From positions 1 to 64,000 of the forward strand of contig CAUJCR010000008.1 of NCBI GenBank assembly GCA_963169355.1: DNA of 64,000 bases, in the 5' to 3' direction. The stretch comes from Bacteroidota bacterium. Its GTDB lineage: Bacteria > Bacteroidota > Bacteroidia > B-17B0 > Aurantibacillaceae. Positions 18,384-26,409 of the stretch are shown here, one piece after another. The notes beneath the pieces were generated by a model that was not told the DNA's origin, did no database searches, and worked only from the letters and a program-made list of their open reading frames with translations. The first letter of the stretch is position 1. Every line of letters begins with the position of its first letter. A program made the position numbers and the translations under genes.

Positions 18384-19088
18384 TTATTTACAATAATTAT
18401 GCATTAATTCATCAGCAGCCATCACACCTTGTTGCTTAGCTGTCTGCAATGTTTCGCAAGCTTTTGTGTTATCTCCAACTTTAGAATACATATAAGCCAA
18501 TGCAAAATAAGCATCATTAAAGTTTTTATCTAAGTCGATGGTTTTTTTATAATCATCTATAGCAGCGTTGTAATTCTCCGTTACTTCGTTCCAATATGCT
18601 CTATTATAATAGGCTAATGTATAATTAGGATTTAGTGCAATACATTGATCTAAATCTTTAAGCGCATTTTTATAATCATCTAACAATCCTAAAGCCAATG
18701 CTCTGTTATAAAATGCTTTGTCATGTTTCGAATTAGCCTCTATCACTTTATTAAAACAATCAATAGCATCGGCATATTTTTGTTTCTTCGCATAAATCAT
18801 TCCTTTTAATAAATTGGCTTCATAAAAAGTAGGATTGATTTGTAGAATTTGTTTAATAGTTATACTTGCCTCTTTAAGTTGATTTAACTTGAGCTGTGAA
18901 TATGCTTTTAAATACAACATACTATCAACTGGTAATTCAGATGCGTGAATTGAATTTATTTCATCAATTGTGAGTTGATATTCTTTAGCTTCGAAACTCG
19001 ATTTAATTTTGGATGCTTGAGTTTGAGCATAGGAATAAAATAAGAATAAAATAAAAGCACTCAATAAATATATTCTCTTGCTTATCAA
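18384..19088 (-). CDS. secreted tetratricopeptide-repeat protein
   Basis: The 234-residue protein has a signal peptide (about 1-21, ending SYAQ) and at least four TPR units from residue 70 on (for example YADAIDCFNKVIEANSKHDK, YKNALKDLDQCIALNPNYTL, YNAAIDDYKKTIDLDKNFND, VGDNTKACETLQTAKQQGVM). It is a periplasmic or outer-membrane-associated scaffold. Its stop directly adjoins the start of the type B sorting-domain gene, making a three-gene set with the PorP/SprF protein. TPR partners are common in SprF-type loci. The exact function is unknown. Confidence 0.85.
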   Translation of the reverse strand: MISKRIYLLSAFILFLFYSYAQTQASKIKSSFEAKEYQLTIDEINSIHASELPVDSMLYLKAYSQLKLNQLKEASITIKQILQINPTFYEANLLKGMIYAKKQKYADAIDCFNKVIEANSKHDKAFYNRALALGLLDDYKNALKDLDQCIALNPNYTLAYYNRAYWNEVTENYNAAIDDYKKTIDLDKNFNDAYFALAYMYSKVGDNTKACETLQTAKQQGVMAADELMHNYCK

Positions 19089-19089
19089 T

Positions 19090-19133
19090 TTATCTTAACG
19101 ATTACAAAAATTAGGAAATCAAAATTAAGATAA
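19090..19133. promoter_or_regulatory. 9-bp inverted repeat before the TPR gene
   Basis: TTATCTTAA at 19090-19098 and TTAAGATAA at 19125-19133 are exact inverted repeats spaced by 26 bp, between ispG and the TPR gene. On the minus strand TAATTTTG (19120-19127) inside the outer arm fits the -7 consensus. It may be an operator or a chance AT-rich palindrome. Confidence 0.3.
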
Positions 19134-19191
19134 TTTTTAAGACTAGAAACAGGTAAAGCAAGTAATTCTATAGAATAATATTAATCTGATA

Positions 19192-21135
19192 TTAAGATGG
19201 CTCCTTTTCTACCCAATCTCCATGGTCTTTTATAAGGTTGATGAGTTCATCTACGGCTTGTTCGGTTGGGATATTTTTCTTAACCACTTCTTTTCCTTTG
19301 TACAACGAAATTTTTCCTACACCTACACCTACATAGCCATAATCGGCATCTGCCATTTCTCCAGGGCCATTTACAATACATCCCATAATTCCAATTTTTA
19401 CGCCTTTTAAATGACTGGTGCGTTCTCTAATACGCTGCGTGGTTTCTTGTAAGTCAAATAAGGTTCTGCCACAGCTTGGGCATGATATATATTCTGTTTT
19501 ACTAATGCGAGTACGAGTAGCTTGTAAAATACCAAAGCTAGTTGAATTTACAACCTGTGGCGAAGCACTATTTATAGTCTTTAACCATAACCCATCTCCC
19601 ATGCCATCTAACAACAAAGCTCCAGCCTCAGCCGAGGCATACAACTGAAAATCTTCTTCAGACAAATCTTTATAATTGTATTTTACAATTACTGGTAAAG
19701 TTACCTGAACAGACATTAACTTAACAAACAATGCCCTTATTTCCATCATGGTGTTATCAGAAAAACTGTCGGCTACTAACACCACATTGCGTTTGGTTTT
19801 TATTTGATTTAAAAAATCGTCGGTTAATACCTCTAAAGTAACAGCCACAAAATTAAGTTCGGGGTGCGTGTGCTCGCTTACTAAAAACTCATCGCTACAA
19901 AATAATGGATACTGACGAATAGGTTGTTTAATTTGTTTCCAAGTTTCAGAATTATAAATGATTCCTAAAGTTCCAGGAATTTCAAAATCAATTTTATTAT
20001 TTCCTACATACACATAATCGCAAGCCATATCGCTCATGTTCCATTTATCAGTTGCAATAGAGTAATTGTAACCTAATGGATAAAATGAAGCGGGAGTTAG
20101 TTGTTCTCTATGACTTAAATCGGCAACGACACGAGGTACATTTTGAGTGCCAATATTTATAATATTGTCGCATACTCTACGAGTATATTCGTAAGGATTG
20201 TAAGGTAAACTCCACGATGGGTGATTTGTTGAAGAATTAATTTTATGTGCTTGATATTTTTTAACTAAGGCTCTAGCTACAGGCATTTCAAATTCAGGAT
20301 CTTCGGTTAATGATACACGAACCGTATCGCCTAAACCATCTTCGAGTAAAGTACCAATGCCTACTGCCGATTTAATACGCCCATCTTCGCCATCGCCTGC
20401 TTCGGTAACTCCCAAATGTAGTGGGTAATTTCTACCGCTCTCCATCATTTTTTGCACCAATAACCGATAAGCCTGTACCATAACTTGCGTGTTACTGGCT
20501 TTCATTGAAATAACAATGTTGTAATAATTTAAGTCTTCGCAAATACGTAAAAATTCAAATGCCGACTCCACCATTCCTAAAGGTGTATCGCCATAACGAC
20601 TCAATATCCTATCACTTAAACTACCATGATTAGTACCTATGCGCATTGCAGTACCATACTCTTTACAAATTTTTACTAAAGGCGTAAAGCGTTGTCGGAT
20701 GCGTTCTAACTCTGCTTCATAAGCGCTATCTGTATATTCTATTTCTTCAAATTTTTTTTTGTCGGCATAGTTGCCTGGGTTTACACGCACCTTTTCAATA
20801 ATTCTTGCAGCGTGTTCGGCGGCATTGGGTGTAAAATGAATATCTGCTACTAAAGGCGTATGATAGCCAGCCGCTACTAATTCTTTTTTTATTTGCTCTA
20901 AATTCTTAGCCTCGTTAATACTTGGTGCTGTAATACGTACTAATTCACATCCTGCCTCAATCATTCTAATACTTTGCGCAACCGTGGCTTTGGTATCCAT
21001 GGTGTCGGTTGTCGTCATACTTTGTATGCGAATTGGATTATCGCCACCAATTCCTACATCGCCGCACTTTACCTCACGGGTTTTAAATCGGCTATACGAT
21101 GTTAAACTATTACAATATGGAAGTATTAAATTCAT
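19192..21135 (-). CDS. ispG: 4-hydroxy-3-methylbut-2-enyl diphosphate synthase
   Basis: IspG is the iron-sulfur enzyme of the MEP isoprenoid pathway that converts MEcPP to HMBPP in the cytosol. The 647 residues represent the long Bacteroidota/plant form: TIM barrel with IRIQSMTTTDTMDT and VADIHFTPNAA, an extra central domain (about 300-540), then the 4Fe-4S domain with cysteines in SCPSCGRT and GIMGCIVNGPGE, including the essential Glu. The ATG start gives a normal N-terminus. A good -7 box lies 29 bp upstream. IspF of the same pathway is at 50645-51127. Confidence 0.96.
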   Translation of the reverse strand: MNLILPYCNSLTSYSRFKTREVKCGDVGIGGDNPIRIQSMTTTDTMDTKATVAQSIRMIEAGCELVRITAPSINEAKNLEQIKKELVAAGYHTPLVADIHFTPNAAEHAARIIEKVRVNPGNYADKKKFEEIEYTDSAYEAELERIRQRFTPLVKICKEYGTAMRIGTNHGSLSDRILSRYGDTPLGMVESAFEFLRICEDLNYYNIVISMKASNTQVMVQAYRLLVQKMMESGRNYPLHLGVTEAGDGEDGRIKSAVGIGTLLEDGLGDTVRVSLTEDPEFEMPVARALVKKYQAHKINSSTNHPSWSLPYNPYEYTRRVCDNIINIGTQNVPRVVADLSHREQLTPASFYPLGYNYSIATDKWNMSDMACDYVYVGNNKIDFEIPGTLGIIYNSETWKQIKQPIRQYPLFCSDEFLVSEHTHPELNFVAVTLEVLTDDFLNQIKTKRNVVLVADSFSDNTMMEIRALFVKLMSVQVTLPVIVKYNYKDLSEEDFQLYASAEAGALLLDGMGDGLWLKTINSASPQVVNSTSFGILQATRTRISKTEYISCPSCGRTLFDLQETTQRIRERTSHLKGVKIGIMGCIVNGPGEMADADYGYVGVGVGKISLYKGKEVVKKNIPTEQAVDELINLIKDHGDWVEKEPS

Positions 21136-21163
21136 GTTACTTACAAGTTACAACATTAGCAAA

Positions 21164-21171
21164 CAAAGGTA
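21164..21171 (-). promoter_or_regulatory. -7 box of ispG
   Basis: TACCTTTG on the minus strand is a full match to TAnnTTTG, 28 bp before the ispG ATG and after the stop of the preceding gene. No clear TTG is seen at the -33 distance. Confidence 0.5.
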
Positions 21172-21200
21172 CATTTTTATGATGGAAATAAAACAGCACA

Positions 21201-21533
21201 TTAATCCAGAAATCCATTGCGTTTAAAATAATCTACCAAGGCCTCTGTCATTAATTTATTTTGTTGCTTAGGTTCTAAAAAAGGAATGTTTTCTTTGAGT
21301 TCCCAGTGTGGCCAATCATCATCATCTCGCCCTTTGTATTCATAAAAACCATAAGGTGTAAGCACAGTACACACGCCGATATGGATAATATCTATTTTTT
21401 CATCTTTCTTATATTTTCTATTTGGTTTATCTAACTCTTGTAAACCAATCATAAATAAAATAGCATCTGGATCCATCTCTGAACCAAAACGTTCTTTTAA
21501 TTTAAGCTGTAATTGTTTCCACTCCGAAATCAT
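21201..21533 (-). CDS. conserved hypothetical protein of Bacteroidota
   Basis: The 110-residue protein is acidic and soluble with no signal peptide (LKERFGSEMDPDAILFMIGL, then IDIIHIGVCTVLTPYGFYEY and DDDDWPHWELKENIPFLEP). I recognise the pattern as a small conserved hypothetical of this phylum but know no function. Its start overlaps the stop of engB by 4 bp, so it is translationally coupled to engB and the acyltransferase gene in one minus-strand operon (23109 to 21201). Confidence 0.75.
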   Translation of the reverse strand: MISEWKQLQLKLKERFGSEMDPDAILFMIGLQELDKPNRKYKKDEKIDIIHIGVCTVLTPYGFYEYKGRDDDDWPHWELKENIPFLEPKQQNKLMTEALVDYFKRNGFLD

Positions 21534-22162
21534 TTGTTTGGTAATTTAAGTTCTTTGGGAGGAGGTATAAAGTATGGTATGTTTTCTTCGATATATTTTA
21601 AGATAGTTTCTTTTCCAATTTTGTTTTCAGAACTTGTTTCAAAATACATTGGCATTTCCTCCCACTGTGTGAGTAGTTGTTTTTTAAACTTTGCTAAGTT
21701 GCTTGCCCATTGATTTTTTCCTAATTTATCTATTTTAGTAAACACAATAGAAAATGGAATTTCTTTTTCGGCACACCATTCCATAAATTCGGCATCAATT
21801 TTTTGAAGCTCTAAACGACTATCAATTAATACAAAAACCGAAATTAAATTTTTACGCTTTGTAATATAGTTACTAATTAGTGCTTCAAATTTTTCGAGGT
21901 TCGATTTACTTGTTTTAGCATATCCATATCCTGGTAAATCTACCAAATACCATTTTTCATTGATAATAAAATGATTGATTAATTGGGTTTTTCCAGGCTT
22001 TGAAGAAGTTTTAGCTAAATCTTTTTGCTGACATAACATATTAATTAACGAGGATTTACCCACATTGCTTCGTCCTATAAATGCAAACTCTGGTTTATCG
22101 GGTGTTGGGCAACCTTTGTAATCGGCACTGCTCTTAAAAAATTTAGCTTGTTTAATTTCCAT
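21530..22162 (-). CDS. engB: ribosome biogenesis GTPase YihA/YsxC (EngB)
   Basis: EngB is an essential GTPase for late assembly of the large ribosomal subunit. The 210 residues show G1 IGRSNVGKSSL (about 30-40), the G2 threonine region SSKPGKTQ, G3 DLPGYGYA, G4 FTKIDK and G5 near TSSENKIGK. The length is typical. It overlaps the upstream acyltransferase stop by one base and the downstream hypothetical start by 4 bp, so the three are one operon. Confidence 0.96.
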   Translation of the reverse strand: MEIKQAKFFKSSADYKGCPTPDKPEFAFIGRSNVGKSSLINMLCQQKDLAKTSSKPGKTQLINHFIINEKWYLVDLPGYGYAKTSKSNLEKFEALISNYITKRKNLISVFVLIDSRLELQKIDAEFMEWCAEKEIPFSIVFTKIDKLGKNQWASNLAKFKKQLLTQWEEMPMYFETSSENKIGKETILKYIEENIPYFIPPPKELKLPNK

Positions 22163-23109
22163 TATTTTTTTCCTCTCTCGGCTTTCTCTTTTATATAAGT
22201 TTCAATGTGTCGTTCAGACTTACTCGGATAAATATCGGCAATAGTTACTAAAATACCTGTTTCCTCAACTCCACCAAAGGTTGGATTAATAGCAGTACCA
22301 AAGGATAACATGGTACTTGATAAGTTACTATAGGCATTTACCAAAGGCGGAATGTTTTCACCCAAAGCTCTTACTAATTTATTTAACACAGCGTGTCCGT
22401 CTTTATAAGGTTTTCCTTCTATTTCCTTTAAGAAAGCAGAAACATCTGTTTTAAGTTCAATGCCATGAATTGGTGTTACTAGTTTTTGATGGTCGGGGAA
22501 ATAATATTTTAAAAATGATAAAATATAATCTCGTGCCTCTACATTAAAATCTGTGTACATCGTAAATTTTCCGTAATAATATTTCATATCAGGATTATCA
22601 ACTACTATTGCACCTAAGCCGTCCCATAAATTATCAAGACTAAACAATCCTTTGCGAAATTGCTCAGATGGCTGATACTGTGGCTGAATAAACGAACGAC
22701 CTAACTCAATGGTATAAGGTACATATTTTTCATAAAACTCGGGCGAAAAATCAAACAACTCGGTGGTTGCTAAATGAATTTTTCCGTCTCTAAATTCAGC
22801 ATCTCTACACAATATAAAACGATAAGCGCCCACGATTTCTTGGTCTTGCGGATTCCACACTAACAACTGCTGATAAGGATGTTCACTCGTATCAAACTCA
22901 TCAATATCAATGGCTTTGCCTGTTCCACCACCAGCATGCCTAAATGTTACCTCTCTTAAGCGCCCAATTTCTCGCATGGTATTGGGCGAATTATGTGCCG
23001 TGATGATGTATATTTCGTTATCGCCATTATTTACTTTTCGCACATAACGGTTATTACTTAATTCTTTAATAATTGCTTCTCTCGAAACCTTATCTATAAT
23101 ATTTTCCAT
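22162..23109 (-). CDS. GNAT-fold N-acyltransferase, GlsB/OlsB-like
   Basis: The 315-residue protein belongs to the family of hemolysin-like acyltransferases (COG3176-type) that acylate the amino group of glycine or ornithine with a 3-hydroxy fatty acid: IGRLREVTFRHAGGGTG, QELLVWN-type strand (YQQLLVWNPQDQEIVGAYRF), YTIELGRSFIQPQYQ, and LFSLDNLWDGLGAIV. In Bacteroides GlsB makes the first acylation of glycine lipid. A likely partner for the second acylation is at 51158-52012. It is the first gene of an operon with engB. The family call is good; substrate (glycine or ornithine) is inference. Confidence 0.8.
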   Translation of the reverse strand: MENIIDKVSREAIIKELSNNRYVRKVNNGDNEIYIITAHNSPNTMREIGRLREVTFRHAGGGTGKAIDIDEFDTSEHPYQQLLVWNPQDQEIVGAYRFILCRDAEFRDGKIHLATTELFDFSPEFYEKYVPYTIELGRSFIQPQYQPSEQFRKGLFSLDNLWDGLGAIVVDNPDMKYYYGKFTMYTDFNVEARDYILSFLKYYFPDHQKLVTPIHGIELKTDVSAFLKEIEGKPYKDGHAVLNKLVRALGENIPPLVNAYSNLSSTMLSFGTAINPTFGGVEETGILVTIADIYPSKSERHIETYIKEKAERGKK

Positions 23110-23167
23110 GTATAAAAAAAATATGACTACAAGGTAACTAATTTAAAAAAACACAAAGTGCCTTAGG

Positions 23168-23251
23168 ACTTGTAAAATGTTAAAAGATATTAACCCACTA
23201 TGTTTTATAATAATATGTTAATTAAGGATAAAGTAATTATATTTTACAAGT
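23168..23251. promoter_or_regulatory. 11-bp inverted repeat in a divergent intergenic region
   Basis: ACTTGTAAAAT (23168-23178) and ATTTTACAAGT (23241-23251) are exact inverted copies separated by 62 bp, between the divergently read acyltransferase and symporter genes. The right copy ends 12 bp before the symporter ATG. It could be an operator pair; no known motif was recognised. Confidence 0.3.
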
Positions 23252-23263
23252 ATCTTTAGTTTT

Positions 23264-24766
23264 ATGTCGCCTTTATTTATCATTACTTGTATTTCATTAT
23301 ACTTTGGAGGATTACTTTTAATAGCCTATTTCACCTCTAAAAATTCTACCGCCGAGAGTTATTTTTCTGGAAACCATGCCTCGCCTTGGTATGCCGTTGC
23401 CTTTGGTATGATTGGCGATTCGTTAAGCGGAGTAACTTACATTTCGGTTCCAGGAAAAGTAGGTACTGCTAACTTCTCTTATTTACAATTAGTGTTCGGT
23501 TATTTTGTAGGGTATTTTATTATCTCTAAGGTTTTATTACCCATGTATTATAAACTCAATCTTATTTCAATTTATAGTTATCTTGAAAGTAGATTTGGTA
23601 GAAATACCCAAAAAACAGGTGCCTTCTTTTTTATTATATCTCGGGTACTTGGTGCAGCCGCACGATTATACTTAGCCGCAGGCGTAATTCAGTTTTTTGT
23701 GTTTGATAGAATTGAAAGTGTGCATATACCATTTTGGGTAAGTGTATCTATTATTTTAGCGTTGATGCTATTATACACCTACAAAGGTGGTATTAAAACT
23801 TTGGTATGGACTGACACTTTTCAATCCTTATTTCTCATATTGGGTGTAGTTGTTTCAATCATTGTTATTATTCATAAAATGGATATTGGTTTTACTAAAG
23901 CAGTGGGCAACATCATCACTTCAGATTATTCCAATACATTTTTTTGGGATTGGCGAGAAAGTAACTTTTTTGTAAAAGAATTTATTGGCGGTGTTTTTAT
24001 TGCAGTAGCCATGACGGGCTTAGACCAAAATATGATGCAAAAAAATTTGAGTTGCAAATCATTAGGCGATGCTCAAAAAAACATCTTTTGGTTTAGTGTG
24101 GTAATGGTTGTAGTAACTACTTGTTTTTTAGCCTTAGGGGCTTTATTATACCAATATTACGATTTTGCACACATTGCTTTACCTACACATGAGGAAACAG
24201 GAAAAGTGATTACTGATAAAGTATTTCCAAATTTAGCACTCAATCATTTAGGCATGTTTGCAGGATTAATATTTATAATTGGATTAACAGCAGCTACCTT
24301 TAGTAGCGCCGATAGTGTGCTTACTACCCTCACTACCTCTACTTATATTGATGTGTTGGAATTAGACAAGAACATCAAATTGAGTGAAGAACAAAAATCG
24401 AAACGACGTACGTATATACATATTGGCTTTGCTATTTTAATGTGGTTAGTAATTGTTGTATTTGATATTATAAATCAAAAAGCCATTATAGATACGGTGC
24501 TAATGATTGCAGGTTACACTTACGGTCCTCTTTTAGGTTTATTTATGGTGGGTTTATTTACTAAAGTAAATTTAAAAGATAAGATAATCCCTATAGTGTG
24601 TGTATTAGCGCCAATAGTTACTTACTTACTGGCTAATTACCTTATCCCAAGTATTAGTAATTACAAAGTAGGAAACGAATTAATTTTACTGAATGCCTTA
24701 ACCACTGTAATTGGATTGATTGTCTTTACAAAAATTCATACAAAAACTAGAATAATAAATGGATAA
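23264..24766 (+). CDS. sodium:solute symporter family protein
   Basis: The 500-residue integral membrane protein has about 13 predicted helices and SSS-family features: a helix 1 pattern with the AFGMIGDSLSGVTYISVPG segment, SRVLGAAARLYLAAG, YKGGIKTLVWTDTFQ, and the helix 8 sodium-site region LTAATFSSADSVLTTLTTS. It imports an unidentified small solute with Na+. Many Bacteroidota members are annotated only as sodium:solute symporters. Nothing beside it (acyltransferase operon upstream, methyltransferase downstream) indicates the substrate. Confidence 0.9.
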   Translation: MSPLFIITCISLYFGGLLLIAYFTSKNSTAESYFSGNHASPWYAVAFGMIGDSLSGVTYISVPGKVGTANFSYLQLVFGYFVGYFIISKVLLPMYYKLNLISIYSYLESRFGRNTQKTGAFFFIISRVLGAAARLYLAAGVIQFFVFDRIESVHIPFWVSVSIILALMLLYTYKGGIKTLVWTDTFQSLFLILGVVVSIIVIIHKMDIGFTKAVGNIITSDYSNTFFWDWRESNFFVKEFIGGVFIAVAMTGLDQNMMQKNLSCKSLGDAQKNIFWFSVVMVVVTTCFLALGALLYQYYDFAHIALPTHEETGKVITDKVFPNLALNHLGMFAGLIFIIGLTAATFSSADSVLTTLTTSTYIDVLELDKNIKLSEEQKSKRRTYIHIGFAILMWLVIVVFDIINQKAIIDTVLMIAGYTYGPLLGLFMVGLFTKVNLKDKIIPIVCVLAPIVTYLLANYLIPSISNYKVGNELILLNALTTVIGLIVFTKIHTKTRIING

Positions 24767-24794
24767 ATAAATTTCTTAAATCCTTTAAAAAATT

Positions 24795-24802
24795 TATCTT
24801 TG
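24795..24802 (+). promoter_or_regulatory. -7 box before the plus-strand FkbM gene
   Basis: TATCTTTG matches TAnnTTTG, 10 bp before the ATG at 24813. No convincing -33 element. It implies a very short leader. Confidence 0.4.
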
Positions 24803-24812
24803 AAATCTCTAT

Positions 24813-25658
24813 ATGCTTAATAGTTGGCTTCCTATAACTCGAATTAAAATTTTCTTAGCAAAAATTTTATATAAAACTATTACCCTTTTTGTTGGTAAAG
24901 AAAAAAAAACAATAAAGAGAGGTGGTGTAACCTATGAGGTTGATTTATCTGAGGGAATAGAACTATCGTTGTATTTATTCGGTAGTTTCCAAAAACACAT
25001 TACTAAAAATGCTTTTCTTACCATAAAAGATAATTTTACGATTATTGATATTGGAGCTAATGTAGGATTAATGACATTACAATTTGCTAAGTTAGTACCT
25101 AATGGAAAGGTATATTCATTTGAACCAACTTTTTATGCACTTGAAAGGCTAAAGAAAAACTTAGCATTAAATCCTGAAATTTCTAAAAATGTTTCAGTCA
25201 TTAATTCATTCGTTTCCGAAAAATCATCAGACAATCCCAATATTATTGCCTTTTCGAGTTGGAAAGTAAATGGAGAAAAAGATGAAAATAATCATCCTGT
25301 TCATTTAGGAACACCAAAAGCCACAGAAGGTGTTCCTGCAATTTCGTTAGATGATTTTACATCAACTCATCAAATTGAAAAAATTGATTTTATAAAAATT
25401 GATACAGATGGCCATGAATATGAAGTTTTTAAAGGTGCTAAGCATGCAATAGCTAAGTACAGACCAAAAATTATATTCGAGATTGGCTTGTATGTGATGG
25501 ACGAAAAAAACATAAGCTTTGATTTTTACTTCAACTATTTTAAAGACTTAAACTATAAGTTATATGATACTAAAACTGATGTTGAAATAACATTAAGCAA
25601 CTACAAGAGCTATATTCCTAAAAATGGTTCTACTGATTTAATTGCTGTTCCAAATTAA
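24813..25658 (+). CDS. FkbM family methyltransferase
   Basis: The 281-residue protein has an N-terminal amphipathic stretch and a Rossmann methyltransferase domain (about 75-260): SAM motif I FTIIDIGANVGLMTLQFA, VYSFEPTFYALERLKKN, and the FkbM hallmark DFIKIDTDGHEYEVFKGA. FkbM enzymes O-methylate sugars or small molecules; in this setting (with a membrane glycosyltransferase and other methyltransferases) a surface glycan is the likely substrate, by inference. Its stop codon overlaps that of the convergent FkbM gene. Confidence 0.9.
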   Translation: MLNSWLPITRIKIFLAKILYKTITLFVGKEKKTIKRGGVTYEVDLSEGIELSLYLFGSFQKHITKNAFLTIKDNFTIIDIGANVGLMTLQFAKLVPNGKVYSFEPTFYALERLKKNLALNPEISKNVSVINSFVSEKSSDNPNIIAFSSWKVNGEKDENNHPVHLGTPKATEGVPAISLDDFTSTHQIEKIDFIKIDTDGHEYEVFKGAKHAIAKYRPKIIFEIGLYVMDEKNISFDFYFNYFKDLNYKLYDTKTDVEITLSNYKSYIPKNGSTDLIAVPN

Positions 25659-26407
25659 TCTTTTTGGATTAACACATTAAAACTAAATTCGAAGGGCATT
25701 TCATTATTTTTCACAATATATTCTCGCTCTATTTTTGTTGTAGATTGATTGTCGAGTAGTGTAAAATAATAACCCATCGCACTAAAAAAATCAAAAAAAT
25801 CAATAGCAGAAGTTCCTGCTCTTTTAAAACCGTGTGGCCAATATTCTGCAATAATTTTCAGATGAGGATTAGTCATCAGTAAATTCTTCATTCCTTTAAA
25901 TGCGGTAAGTTCATAACCTTGTATGTCTATTTTAATAATATCTACTTTAGGAATTATACCTTGAGCGATGAGTTCATCAATAGAAACAGATTTTATTTCT
26001 TCCACACTATCATAATTATTTACCGGATAAGTACGATGATCTACATTCAATAATTTAGACTTATATACTTTTATAGTTTCAGATTTATCTGATACAGCGT
26101 TATTAAATAATACAACGTTTTGTAAGTGTTTGGTATTGTTTTTGAAATATTTAAAGTTTAAACTATCTGGTTCAAAGCAATATACTTTGCCTTTATGAGT
26201 TGTAAATGCAGAAAGTAATTTAGCATAAAAACCTATATTGGCTCCAATATCTAAAATATAATCACCTGGTTTAATTATCTTTTTCAGAAGTTCAATTTCT
26301 GTTCTATCATTTTTTAGTTTAAACCTAGTGTAAGAGAAATTATAAAGTGGAAAACAATACTTATACAATAAGTTACCAAATTTTATTTTTGTATAATTAA
26401 AATCCAT
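25655..26407 (-). CDS. FkbM family methyltransferase
   Basis: A second FkbM protein, 250 residues, with motif I YILDIGANIGFYAKLLS, VYCFEPDSLNFKYFKNN and the hallmark VDIIKIDIQGYELTAFKGM. It differs clearly from the neighbour at 24813, so the two are not a recent duplication. It is read convergently and shares the tetranucleotide TTAA, which supplies both stop codons. It lies 2 bp after the GT39-like gene on the same strand, so these two are probably co-transcribed and act on the same glycan. Confidence 0.9.
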   Translation of the reverse strand: MDFNYTKIKFGNLLYKYCFPLYNFSYTRFKLKNDRTEIELLKKIIKPGDYILDIGANIGFYAKLLSAFTTHKGKVYCFEPDSLNFKYFKNNTKHLQNVVLFNNAVSDKSETIKVYKSKLLNVDHRTYPVNNYDSVEEIKSVSIDELIAQGIIPKVDIIKIDIQGYELTAFKGMKNLLMTNPHLKIIAEYWPHGFKRAGTSAIDFFDFFSAMGYYFTLLDNQSTTKIEREYIVKNNEMPFEFSFNVLIQKD

Positions 26408-26409
26408 GA

